From NCBI GenBank assembly GCA_964443075.1, contig CAYUCB010000374.1, positions 1 to 7,311 on the forward strand: a DNA stretch of 7,311 bases. Direction: 5' to 3'. The notes beneath the pieces are model-generated. The model worked only from the letters and a program-made list of their open reading frames with translations, was not told the DNA's origin and did no database searches. Shown piece by piece: positions 1 to 6,459 of this stretch (within the stretch, counting starts at the first letter, position 1; each line of letters starts with the position of its first letter). The stretch comes from DSQQ01 sp964443075 (GTDB taxonomy: Bacteria; Chloroflexota; Anaerolineae; 4572-78; J111). Position numbers and translations under genes: made by a program.

Positions 1-429
1 ATTCTACTACATTTGTTCCCATTTTTGCTTGTATGTTCCTTTTGCGGTTACTGTTATGTAGTGCTGTTTCTGGCCGGTCTGCAAGGCATTCCCGAAGAGC
101 TAAAGGAAGCGGCCAAAATTGATGGAGCCAATAACTGGAATGTTTTTCGCCATATTACCATCCCCTTGCTTGGCCCCACTATCCGCTTAACCATTTATCT
201 ATCGGTGATTGGCTCGTTGCAAGTGTTTGATTTGGTGTGGGCGATGACGAAGGGCGGCCCGGTGAGCGCCAGCGAAACCATGGCCACTTATATGTACCGG
301 TCCGGTTTTATTCAACAGCAATTAGGCTATGGCAGCGCCATCGCTATTATCATCTTCATTATCGCCCTCAGCTTCTCATTAATCTACCAGCAATTTGTGA
401 TGCGCCGTGACACGGAAGGAGCGTTTTAA
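1..429 (+). CDS. ABC sugar transporter permease, MalF-type (CUT1 family), 5' end cut by window edge
   Basis: Inner-membrane permease subunit of a binding-protein-dependent carbohydrate importer; it would pair with the next gene to form the translocation pore. The frame is open from base 1, so the true start lies upstream and about 142 C-terminal residues are visible. The family signature, the EAA loop that contacts the ATPase, is clear just after a hydrophobic segment ending LAGLQ: it reads PEELKEAAKIDGA, then NNWNVFRHITIPLLGPT. Two further hydrophobic segments follow, with the usual short basic tail (VMRRD). The TAA stop is immediately followed by the ATG of the second permease, so the two are translationally linked. 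The first 20 or so visible codons are AT-rich and fit the family less well than the rest (see findings). The class is sure; the sugar is not readable from the sequence, but the GH3 neighbours point to plant-polysaccharide oligosaccharides. Confidence 0.92.
   Translation: MLLHLFPFLLVCSFCGYCYVVLFLAGLQGIPEELKEAAKIDGANNWNVFRHITIPLLGPTIRLTIYLSVIGSLQVFDLVWAMTKGGPVSASETMATYMYRSGFIQQQLGYGSAIAIIIFIIALSFSLIYQQFVMRRDTEGAF
414..421 (+). promoter_or_regulatory. Ribosome binding site of the second permease
   Basis: GGAAGGAG lies inside the last codons of the upstream permease, 8 nt before the ATG at 430. It is a near-consensus Shine-Dalgarno sequence at good spacing and fixes the start at the ATG abutting the upstream TAA. 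Confidence 0.8.
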
Positions 430-1278
430 ATGACTCATAAAGCTAACCGGGTTAAAATTTTTACCACCGGTCAGATTATTCAATTGATTATTGCGCTCAT
501 CATTGCCAGTATTGTGCTGGTGCCGCTGGGTACCAGCGTTATGGGCGGCTTAAAAAAGAATTCGGAACTTCTTTTGAGTCCTACGTCTATCCCCAAAGCG
601 CCCAAAATTGAAAATTACACCGGCATTATGACCAACCCGATGTTTTGGCGCATGTTGGCTAACAGCTTACTGGTGATGGCTGCCACCACGTTTGGGGTAG
701 TTTCGCTGGCGGGTATGGCCGCCTATGTTTTTGCCCGGATCCCCTTTAAAGGCCGCGAAATCGTTTACATTTTTTTTACCCTGGGCCTCTTATTTCCGGC
801 GGCGGTGGCTATTTTGCCCCTTTACCTCACCGCCCGCGATGCCGGGTTAGTTGATACCTACTGGGGCCTTATTCTACCGCAGGTGGCCTTTGGGCTGCCC
901 CTGGCCATTATTGTGCTGCGGGGCTTCTTTGCCCAGGTGCCCCTGGAAATTGAAGAAGCGGCCATGATAGACGGCGCGTCAAGAATTCGCATCTTCTTTG
1001 CGGTGGTTGTGCCCATTATGCGGCCGGCCCTGGCGGCAGTCGGGGTGCTGGTGATGGTTAGCAGTTGGAACGCCTTTTTTTGGCCGCTCTTGGTGCTTAA
1101 CAGCGAAACCCTCTACACCCTGCCCCTGGGGGTCATGCAATTTAGCACCCAATACAGCACCGATTATGGCAAGGTGCTGGCCTTTGTCAGCCTGGCGATG
1201 GTGCCGGCCATTGTGTTCTATTTCTTTGCCGAACGCCAGATTGTTTCCGGCTTAACCGGCGGCGCCCTTAAAGGTTAG
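430..1278 (+). CDS. ABC sugar transporter permease, MalG-type (CUT1 family)
   Basis: Second membrane subunit of the carbohydrate importer, 282 aa, the usual length for MalG-like permeases. Six hydrophobic segments can be read, at about residues 15-38, 77-101, 111-133, 143-165, 195-221 and 247-267. The EAA loop sits at 173-192 (EIEEAAMIDGA, then a basic/hydrophobic stretch ending in VPIMRPAL); this cytoplasmic loop docks on the ATP-binding subunit. The C-terminus (GLTGGALKG) matches the typical ending of CUT1 permeases. The ATG directly follows the TAA of the MalF-type gene and has a strong ribosome binding site. The exported GH3 begins 22 bp downstream, so uptake and extracellular hydrolysis are probably co-expressed. 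No ATPase gene is visible; in CUT1 systems it is often encoded elsewhere and shared. Substrate is inferred from context only. Confidence 0.95.
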   Translation: MTHKANRVKIFTTGQIIQLIIALIIASIVLVPLGTSVMGGLKKNSELLLSPTSIPKAPKIENYTGIMTNPMFWRMLANSLLVMAATTFGVVSLAGMAAYVFARIPFKGREIVYIFFTLGLLFPAAVAILPLYLTARDAGLVDTYWGLILPQVAFGLPLAIIVLRGFFAQVPLEIEEAAMIDGASRIRIFFAVVVPIMRPALAAVGVLVMVSSWNAFFWPLLVLNSETLYTLPLGVMQFSTQYSTDYGKVLAFVSLAMVPAIVFYFFAERQIVSGLTGGALKG

Positions 1279-1290
1279 GCCGCCCTTACC

Positions 1291-1295
1291 GGAGA
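1291..1295 (+). promoter_or_regulatory. Ribosome binding site deciding a GTG start
   Basis: GGAGA lies 5 nt before the GTG at 1301. The GTG is the first codon of a frame whose N-terminus reads as a complete Tat signal peptide, so site and signal together support this non-ATG start. Confidence 0.7.
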
Positions 1296-1300
1296 TACCT

Positions 1301-3595
1301 GTGAAAAAAAAGCTTCCTTTGTCACATCTCTCACGCCGTCAATTTTTAAAAACAACCTTAGCCACCGGAGTAAGTTTAATGCTTGCCTATCATGAACCAG
1401 ACCAGGTTTCGGCCACACCGGTTGAATCATCGCCCCCCACCGCTGACAACCCGATTTATCTCGATCCCACTCGCCCCCTGGCCGAGCGGGTAGACGATTT
1501 GGTTAGCCAGATGACCCTTGAAGAAAAAATCTCGCAAATGGGCAGCGACGCCCCGGCCATTGACCGCCTGGGGATTCCCCGCTACAACTGGTGGAACGAA
1601 GCCCTGCATGGCGTGGGCCGCGCCGGTCTGGCCACCGTTTTTCCGCAGGCCATCGGCCTGGCCAGCACCTGGAACACCGCCTTAATTTATGAGATGGCCG
1701 GGGTTATCTCCGACGAAGGCCGGGCCAAACACCATGAAGCCGCCCGCAACGGCATCCGCGATTTGTACACCGGCTTAACCTTCTGGAGTCCCAACATTAA
1801 CATTTTCCGCGATCCCCGCTGGGGGCGAGGACAGGAAACCTACGGCGAAGACCCCTATCTCACTGCCCGGCTGGGGGTTAATTTTGTGCGCGGCTTGCAG
1901 GGCGATGACCCCCGCTATTTAAAAACAGTCGCTACCCCCAAACATTTTGCCGTTCACAGCGGCCCGGAAAACGAGCGCCACCGCTTTAACGCCGTGATTT
2001 CTCAGCGCGATTTACAGATGACTTACCTGCCCGCCTTCAAAGCCTGCATCGTCGAGGGGCAAGCCGCCTCCATTATGGGCGCGTACAACCGCGTCAATGG
2101 CGAAGCCTGCTGCGCCAGCCCTACCTTATTACAAAAAATTCTGCGCGATGAGTGGGGCTTTGAGGGCTACGTGGTTTCCGATTGCGGGGCCATCCACGAT
2201 ATTTACGATAACCACTTGCTGGTTAAAACTGCCGCCGAAGCGGCGGCCCTGGCCGTAAAAAACGGCTGCGATCTGGAGTGCGGCTGCACTTACGGCATCC
2301 CCTGCCATTACGGCGAGCTTAACCAGGCGGTTGAACAGGGCTTGCTAACCGAAGGCGATCTGAACCAGGCAGTCAAACGGCTCTTTACGGCCCGTTTTCG
2401 TCTGGGCATGTTCGACCTGCCCGAAACCGTCGCCTACAGCCAGATTCCCTTCAGCGTGGTTGACTCACCGGAACATCGCCACCTGGCCCTGGAAGTGGCC
2501 CAGCAAGCGCTGGTATTGCTAAAAAACCAAAACAACTTCTTGCCGCTTGATAAAAATAACCTCAAATCCATTGCCGTCATCGGTCCCAACGCCGCCGATA
2601 CCCTGGTGCTGACCGGCAACTACATGGGCACGCCCGCCGAGCCGGTTTCGGTGCTGGCGGGGATTCAGGCGGCGGTTTCGCCCGAAACCCAGGTGCATTA
2701 CGCCCAGGGCAGCCAATATTTGGGCACCTCAGAAAAGGGCTTTGAAGAGGCCATTGAAGTGGCTAAAAAATCGCAAGTGGCGGTATTGGTGCTGGGTTTA
2801 TCGCAGCAATTAGAGGGCGAAGAAGGGCAGCAAGAAGGCAATCCCCCCGGCGTAACCAGCCTGGGCGACCGTACCTTTTTGGAGATACCCAAAATTCAAC
2901 ACAAACTGCTTGAAGCCGTTTACCAAACCGGCACACCGATTATTTTAGTGCTCATCAATGGCAGCATGTTAGCCATCACCTGGGCCGACGAACATCTTCC
3001 GGCCATTTTAGAAGCCTGGTATCCCGGACAGGCCGGCGGCACCGCCATCGCCAATGCCCTTTTTGGCTCATTTAACCCCGGCGGACGCCTGCCAATTACC
3101 TTTTACCGCGCCATGTCAGACCTGCCGCCCTTTGACGATTACAGCATGACCAACCGCACCTATCGCTACTTTACCGGCGACCCGCTGTACCCCTTTGGCT
3201 TTGGCCTCAGTTACACCACCTTTGCCTACCGTAACCTGAAAATTAGCCCATCAACCCCTCAACCGGGCGATTCGGTTTCTATTGAAGTAGAGGTGGAAAA
3301 CAGCGGCACCCGTTTGGGAGATGAAGTGGTTCAGCTTTATCTGCAAGATGTCGAAGCCTCTTTACCGGCCCCGCAGCTTCAATTGCAGGGCTTTACCCGC
3401 CTGCGCCTGGCCCCCGGCGAAAAACAAACCGTCCAATTCAGCCTCACCCCGGAGCAACTCTCTCTGGCCGACGAAAACGGCCAATGGCGGTTAGAACCGG
3501 GCGAGTTTAAGGTTTGGGTCGGCGCCCAGCAACCTAACCTTAAAACCAATTTACAACCGGCTAATGTGCTGGCCGGTGGATTTGTGGTTAAATAA
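1301..3595 (+). CDS. Tat-exported glycoside hydrolase family 3, beta-xylosidase type
   Basis: Exo-acting retaining glycosidase releasing sugars from the non-reducing ends of oligosaccharides, most likely xylo-oligosaccharides; 764 aa. The N-terminus carries a twin-arginine motif (SRRQFLK, residues 11-17), a modest hydrophobic stretch (18-30) and a likely cleavage site after VSA (residue 38), so it should be exported folded. The GH3 barrel follows: RYNWWNEALHGVGRAG (94-109), RDPRWGR (170-176), GED (182-184), KH (214-215), and the nucleophile motif VVSDCGA with Asp294. The second alpha/beta domain holds the probable acid/base in LEGEE (Glu505 to Glu508). A fibronectin-III-like domain fills about 655-760. 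The WWNEALHGV and CDLECG motifs are those of the bacterial/plant BXL-like xylosidase branch rather than BglX glucosidases. Odd points: a GTG start and a cysteine-rich patch (C323, C327, C329, C335). GH3 membership is certain; substrate could also be arabinoside or glucoside. Confidence 0.93.
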   Translation: MKKKLPLSHLSRRQFLKTTLATGVSLMLAYHEPDQVSATPVESSPPTADNPIYLDPTRPLAERVDDLVSQMTLEEKISQMGSDAPAIDRLGIPRYNWWNEALHGVGRAGLATVFPQAIGLASTWNTALIYEMAGVISDEGRAKHHEAARNGIRDLYTGLTFWSPNINIFRDPRWGRGQETYGEDPYLTARLGVNFVRGLQGDDPRYLKTVATPKHFAVHSGPENERHRFNAVISQRDLQMTYLPAFKACIVEGQAASIMGAYNRVNGEACCASPTLLQKILRDEWGFEGYVVSDCGAIHDIYDNHLLVKTAAEAAALAVKNGCDLECGCTYGIPCHYGELNQAVEQGLLTEGDLNQAVKRLFTARFRLGMFDLPETVAYSQIPFSVVDSPEHRHLALEVAQQALVLLKNQNNFLPLDKNNLKSIAVIGPNAADTLVLTGNYMGTPAEPVSVLAGIQAAVSPETQVHYAQGSQYLGTSEKGFEEAIEVAKKSQVAVLVLGLSQQLEGEEGQQEGNPPGVTSLGDRTFLEIPKIQHKLLEAVYQTGTPIILVLINGSMLAITWADEHLPAILEAWYPGQAGGTAIANALFGSFNPGGRLPITFYRAMSDLPPFDDYSMTNRTYRYFTGDPLYPFGFGLSYTTFAYRNLKISPSTPQPGDSVSIEVEVENSGTRLGDEVVQLYLQDVEASLPAPQLQLQGFTRLRLAPGEKQTVQFSLTPEQLSLADENGQWRLEPGEFKVWVGAQQPNLKTNLQPANVLAGGFVVK

Positions 3596-3598
3596 TGA

Positions 3599-3630
3599 GG
3601 CGAAGAAACGAAGAGTCGAGGAGGCGAGAA
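3599..3630 (+). repeat. 8-nt degenerate tandem repeat, four units
   Basis: Four consecutive units directly after the GH3 stop read GGCGAAGA, AACGAAGA, GTCGAGGA and GGCGAGAA. The consensus is NNCGARRA with CGA fixed in every unit. It is purine-rich on the + strand and followed by a pyrimidine-rich stretch (TCTCTTCTCC), which allows only a weak hairpin with no T-tract. Function unknown. Confidence 0.6.
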
Positions 3631-3746
3631 TCTCTTCTCCAAAACGAGGACAGATCATAAGAATTTACCATCAAAACCATTACGCTTTATACAAAATCTG
3701 TAACTGCTTAGGCAACCCTGGAAAGCATCCTGAGTAGTGCGGAACT

Positions 3747-3767
3747 CGTCCTGAGCGAAGTCGAAGG
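3747..3767 (+). repeat. Direct repeat, copy A (21 nt, exact)
   Basis: First of two exact 21-nt copies; its core is TCCTGAGCGAAGTCGAAGG. Here the copy is followed by ACG, so its ends (CGTCCT and AGGACG) form an imperfect hairpin of 6-7 bp, 3746-3752 with 3765-3771. It sits inside the larger REP-like element. Confidence 0.85.
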
Positions 3768-3857
3768 ACGAAGGGGAGCGCGTATCGAAGGGTACGGCTT
3801 TAGGCCAAATCGCATCCTTCGATACGGCCTACGCTTCGCTCCGGCCCACTCAGGCTG

Positions 3858-3878
3858 CGTCCTGAGCGAAGTCGAAGG
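3858..3878 (+). repeat. Direct repeat, copy B (21 nt, exact)
   Basis: Second exact copy of the 21-nt unit, in the same orientation, 90 nt after copy A ends. Here the right flank is GATGCT rather than ACG. This breaks the local hairpin but creates the outer inverted end of the whole element. Confidence 0.85.
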
Positions 3879-3903
3879 GATGCTACCCTCTTAACGCTTA
3901 CTA

Positions 3904-3941
3904 AAAATCAGCGAAAATCAGTTAAATCTGCGTCATCTGCG
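3904..3941 (+). repeat. Short degenerate tandem array, 9-10 nt period
   Basis: Four successive units read AAAATCAGCG, AAAATCAGTT, AAATCTGCG and TCATCTGCG, so a unit of the form aaATCwGCG drifts along the array. It begins about 20 bp after the REP-like element. No function can be assigned. Confidence 0.55.
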
Positions 3942-3990
3942 TCCTATTCTGGGCTGGTTATAAAACGTGTAAAGATCGTGCAATTTTAAA

Positions 3991-4019
3991 AATCCTGATT
4001 CATCCTCTAAATCCTGTCT
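3991..4019 (+). repeat. Second short degenerate tandem array, ATCCT units
   Basis: Three units read AATCCTGATT, CATCCTCTA and AATCCTGTCT, giving ATCCT every 9-10 nt. The period matches the array at 3904-3941 but the unit differs. It ends about 18 bp before the start codon of the second GH3, so it will lie in or near that gene's leader if transcription starts upstream. Confidence 0.5.
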
Positions 4020-4029
4020 ATTTTATTGC

Positions 4030-4033
4030 GAGG
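4030..4033 (+). promoter_or_regulatory. Ribosome binding site deciding the start of the second GH3
   Basis: GAGG, extendable to GCGAGG from 4028, lies 4 nt before the ATG at 4038. The spacing is tight but usable. The alternative TTG at 4026 has only a T/A-rich stretch upstream and would add four residues, so the ATG is preferred. Confidence 0.55.
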
Positions 4034-4037
4034 CAAA

Positions 4038-6392
4038 ATGACCCAACCGATATACCGTAACCCTAACCAACCTATCACCGCCAGAGTGCAAGACCTGCTG
4101 GCCCAAATGACTCTGGAGGAAAAAATCGGCCAGCTTGGCAGTATTTGGGTGTTTGAAGTGTTAAACGACATGCGCTTCGACCCGGATAAAGCCAAAAAAC
4201 TCTTCGCCAACGGCCTGGGGCAAGTGACCCGTATTGGCGGAGCCAGCAGTCTTAGCCCCGCCGACGGCGCGACCCTGGCGAACACCATCCAAAAATATCT
4301 CCTCGAAAATAGCCGCCTGGGCATTCCAGCGATGATCCACGAGGAATGTTGCAGCGGTTATATGGCCCGCAATGCCACCTGCTTTCCCCAAATTATCGGG
4401 GTGGCCTGCGCCTGGGAGCCGGAATTGACCGAAGCGCTGGCCCAGGTGGTCAGCCGGCAAATGCGGGCCGCCGGAGCGCACCAGGGCCTTTCGCCGGTGC
4501 TGGATGTGACCCGCGACCCCCGCTGGGGCCGCACCGAAGAAACCTTTGGCGAAGACCCTTACCTGGTTTCGCAGATGGGGGTGGCTTTTGTGCGCGGGCT
4601 GCAAGGCCGCGATTGGAAAAGCGGGGTGATTGCCACCGCCAAACATTTTGTCGGCTACGGCATGTCAGAAGGGGGCATGAACTGGGCCCCGCCCCACCTT
4701 ACCCCGCGTGAAATGCGCGAGGTCTATCTGCTGCCCTTTGAAGCCGCCGTTAAAGAAGCCGGGCTGGCCTCGGTGATGAACGGCTACCACGAACTGGATG
4801 GCCTGCCCTGCGGCGCGTCCAAAGAACTGCTCACCGGCATTTTGCGCGAGGAGTGGGGCTTTGAAGGGGTGGTGGTCTCTGATTATTTTGCCGTTAACCA
4901 ATTGATGGAATATCACCAGGTGGCCGCCACCAAAAGTGAAGCCGCCGCCCTGGCCCTTGACGCCGGGATTGAGGTGGAACTGCCCAGCACCGATTGTTAC
5001 GCCAGGCCGCTCAAAGAGGCCATTGAAACGGGCTTGCTTGATATGGCCGTGCTTGACCGGGCCGTCAGCCGGGTACTGTGCCAAAAATTTGAGCTGGGCC
5101 TGTTCGAAAATCCCTTTGTAGCAGCCGAACGCGCCGCCGAGGTGTTTGACACCCCCGACCAACGCGCTCTGGCCCACCGTCTGGCCCAAAAATCAATGGT
5201 CCTGCTCAAAAATGAGGGCCATCTGCTGCCCCTGCCCAAAACCATCGGCTCGCTGGCGGTCATTGGCCCCAACGCCGACACCGTGCGCCACCTCATCGGC
5301 GATTACGCCTACCCCTGCCACATCGAAACGCTCATTGAGATGCGCGACTCTGGCAACATTTTCAACATGCCCGTGCCCGAAAAAGTGGAATTGGTAGATA
5401 ACTTTGTGCCGATCAGCAGCGTTTTGGCGGCCATTAAAGACAAAGTATCCGCCCAAACAACGCTTCACTACGCCAAAGGCTGCGAGGTACTGGGCGAGTC
5501 AACCGTCGGTTTTGCCGAAGCGGTAGAAGCGGCCCAAAAATCCGACGCAGTGATTGTGGTGGTAGGCGATAAGGCCGGGTTAACCGACGGCTGCACCACC
5601 GGCGAATCCCGCGACCGGGCCAACCTTGACCTGCCCGGCGTACAGGCCGATTTGGTGCGGGCCATTCTGGCGACCGGCAAGTCGGTGGTGGTGGTCTTAA
5701 TCAATGGGCGGCCCTTGTCTATCCCCTGGCTGGTGGAGCAGGCTCCGGCCATTCTGGAAGCCTGGCTGCCCGGCGAAGAAGGCGCGGCGGCGGTAGCCGA
5801 TGTTCTCTTTGGCGACTACAACCCCGGCGGTAAATTGGCCATGTCCTTCCCCCGGTCAGTCGGACAAATTCCGGTTTATTACGGCCACAAGCTGTCCGGC
5901 GGGCGCTCTCACTGGAAGGGCGACTATGTGGAATTAAGCGCCAAACCGCTCTATCCGTTTGGCTACGGCCTCAGCTACACCACTTTTAGCTTTAGCAACC
6001 TGCGCCTTGACCGCACCGAGGTTGAAATCGGCGGGCAGGTACGGGTCAGCCTGGATGTGACCAACACCGGCGCAGTGACCGGCGATGAGGTGGTGCAGCT
6101 TTACACCCGCGACCCGCAGGCCAGCGTCACCCGCCCGGTGAAGGAGTTGAAGGGCTTTAAACGCCTCACCCTGGAGGCGGGTCAAACCCAAACCGTGACT
6201 TTTACTCTGCACACGCATCAATTTGGCTTTTACAATCGGGAGATGGCCTTTGTGGTTGAGCCGGGGGTCATCCAGGTGATGGTGGGCAGTTCTTCGGCGG
6301 ACATCCACCTGAGCGGCGAATTGACCCTCACCGGCCCGGTGACGGAGATTGGGGCCAGCAAGGTTTTCTCCAGCGCGGTGGCGGTAATTTAA
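4038..6392 (+). CDS. Cytoplasmic glycoside hydrolase family 3 beta-xylosidase/beta-glucosidase
   Basis: Retaining exo-glycosidase, 784 aa from the ATG at 4038, with no signal peptide or membrane segment; it should act inside the cell on imported oligosaccharides. The barrel shows MTLEEKIGQLGS (24-35), the HEECCSGYMA loop (101-110), HQGLSP then RDPRWGRTEETFGED (159-173), KHF (202-204), SEGGMNWAP (210-218) and the nucleophile motif VVSDYFAV with Asp282. The second domain carries CTTGESRDR with the probable acid/base Glu523. PLYPFGYGLSYTTF (about 637-650) leads into a fibronectin-III-like domain to about 765. The HEEC, SEGG.NWAP and TTGESRD motifs resemble, from memory, the cytoplasmic GH3 xylosidases of the Thermotoga XylA type. 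It differs clearly from the exported GH3 upstream, so the pair is not a recent duplication. It follows a 442-bp repeat-rich gap, so it may have its own promoter, and ends at a strong terminator. Confidence 0.93.
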   Translation: MTQPIYRNPNQPITARVQDLLAQMTLEEKIGQLGSIWVFEVLNDMRFDPDKAKKLFANGLGQVTRIGGASSLSPADGATLANTIQKYLLENSRLGIPAMIHEECCSGYMARNATCFPQIIGVACAWEPELTEALAQVVSRQMRAAGAHQGLSPVLDVTRDPRWGRTEETFGEDPYLVSQMGVAFVRGLQGRDWKSGVIATAKHFVGYGMSEGGMNWAPPHLTPREMREVYLLPFEAAVKEAGLASVMNGYHELDGLPCGASKELLTGILREEWGFEGVVVSDYFAVNQLMEYHQVAATKSEAAALALDAGIEVELPSTDCYARPLKEAIETGLLDMAVLDRAVSRVLCQKFELGLFENPFVAAERAAEVFDTPDQRALAHRLAQKSMVLLKNEGHLLPLPKTIGSLAVIGPNADTVRHLIGDYAYPCHIETLIEMRDSGNIFNMPVPEKVELVDNFVPISSVLAAIKDKVSAQTTLHYAKGCEVLGESTVGFAEAVEAAQKSDAVIVVVGDKAGLTDGCTTGESRDRANLDLPGVQADLVRAILATGKSVVVVLINGRPLSIPWLVEQAPAILEAWLPGEEGAAAVADVLFGDYNPGGKLAMSFPRSVGQIPVYYGHKLSGGRSHWKGDYVELSAKPLYPFGYGLSYTTFSFSNLRLDRTEVEIGGQVRVSLDVTNTGAVTGDEVVQLYTRDPQASVTRPVKELKGFKRLTLEAGQTQTVTFTLHTHQFGFYNREMAFVVEPGVIQVMVGSSSADIHLSGELTLTGPVTEIGASKVFSSAVAVI

Positions 6393-6406
6393 GTCCCCCC
6401 ATTAAC

Positions 6407-6455
6407 AAAAAGACCGCCGAGGTTTTAGAAACTTCGGCGGTCTTTTTTGTTTTTT
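6407..6455 (+). terminator. Strong intrinsic terminator, likely bidirectional
   Basis: A perfect 14-bp stem (AAAAAGACCGCCGA at 6407-6420 with its complement at 6434-6447) extends inward through one G-U and four more pairs to a 3-nt loop at 6426-6428, about 19 bp in all. On the + strand it runs into T6, G, T6 (6443-6455), ending the GH3 transcript 14 bp after its stop. On the - strand the A5 at 6407-6411 becomes a U-tract followed by GTTAAT, so it can also end the converging beta-propeller gene, whose stop lies just 5 bp beyond the T-run. Confidence 0.95.
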
Positions 6456-6459
6456 ACTG

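Larger units (their letters stand above)
3724..3884. repeat. REP/BIME-like intergenic element with nested inverted repeats
   Basis: A 161-bp element bounded by 7-bp inverted ends, AGCATCC (3724-3730) and GGATGCT (3878-3884). Inside are CCTGAGT (3729-3735) against ACTCAGG (3848-3854), GGAGCG (3775-3780) against CGCTCC (3837-3842), and a perfect 11-bp pair CGTATCGAAGG (3781-3791) against CCTTCGATACG (3816-3826) with a 24-nt loop. A local hairpin CTCAGG/CCTGAG (3849-3854 with 3861-3866) competes with the outer pairs. The core TCGAAGG occurs three times (3761, 3785, 3872) and once inverted (3816). There is no T-tract and no reading frame. Its look is that of a dispersed palindromic intergenic repeat present in many copies per genome; the copy number cannot be seen here. 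Confidence 0.75.
3596..4037. other. 442-bp non-coding gap filled with several repeat types
   Basis: No convincing gene, tRNA or intrinsic terminator is seen between the two GH3 genes. Stop codons interrupt all frames at short intervals. From left to right it holds an 8-nt tandem array, a short unrecognised AT-rich stretch (about 3641-3723), a REP/BIME-like inverted-repeat element, and two arrays of 9-10 nt period separated by AT-rich sequence. The second GH3 may have its own promoter in the AT-rich part around 3955-4025, but no good -35/-10 pair can be read. Confidence 0.8.

Noticed and set aside
13..15. TTG at 13 as start of the first permease
   Set aside because: The frame is open to base 1 and the protein would lack its N-terminal half; the gene is simply cut by the window edge.
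3620..3640. GGAG/CTCC hairpin after the first GH3 as a terminator
   Set aside because: The stem is broken by a 2x2 internal loop and is followed by AAAACGAG, not a T-tract.
3747..3878. Two exact 21-nt direct repeats as a CRISPR mini-array
   Set aside because: Only two copies, a 90-nt gap that itself contains inverted repeats, and no cas genes; they fit a palindromic intergenic element better.
3959..3964. TATAAA as a -10 box for the second GH3
   Set aside because: No reasonable -35 hexamer lies 16-18 nt upstream; the stretch is just AT-rich.
4026..4037. TTG at 4026 as start of the second GH3
   Set aside because: No ribosome binding site upstream and only four extra residues; GAGG at 4030-4033 sits in front of the ATG at 4038 instead.
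4161..5752. Several 80-170 codon open frames on both strands inside the second GH3
   Set aside because: They overlap a long frame with conserved catalytic motifs throughout and have no ribosome binding sites or recognisable domains.
1301..6392. The two GH3 genes as a recent tandem duplication
   Set aside because: They share fold and general motifs only; the active-site loops (WWNEALHGV against HEECCSGYMA, SDCGA against SDYFA, LEGEE against TTGESRD) differ, indicating separate subfamilies.
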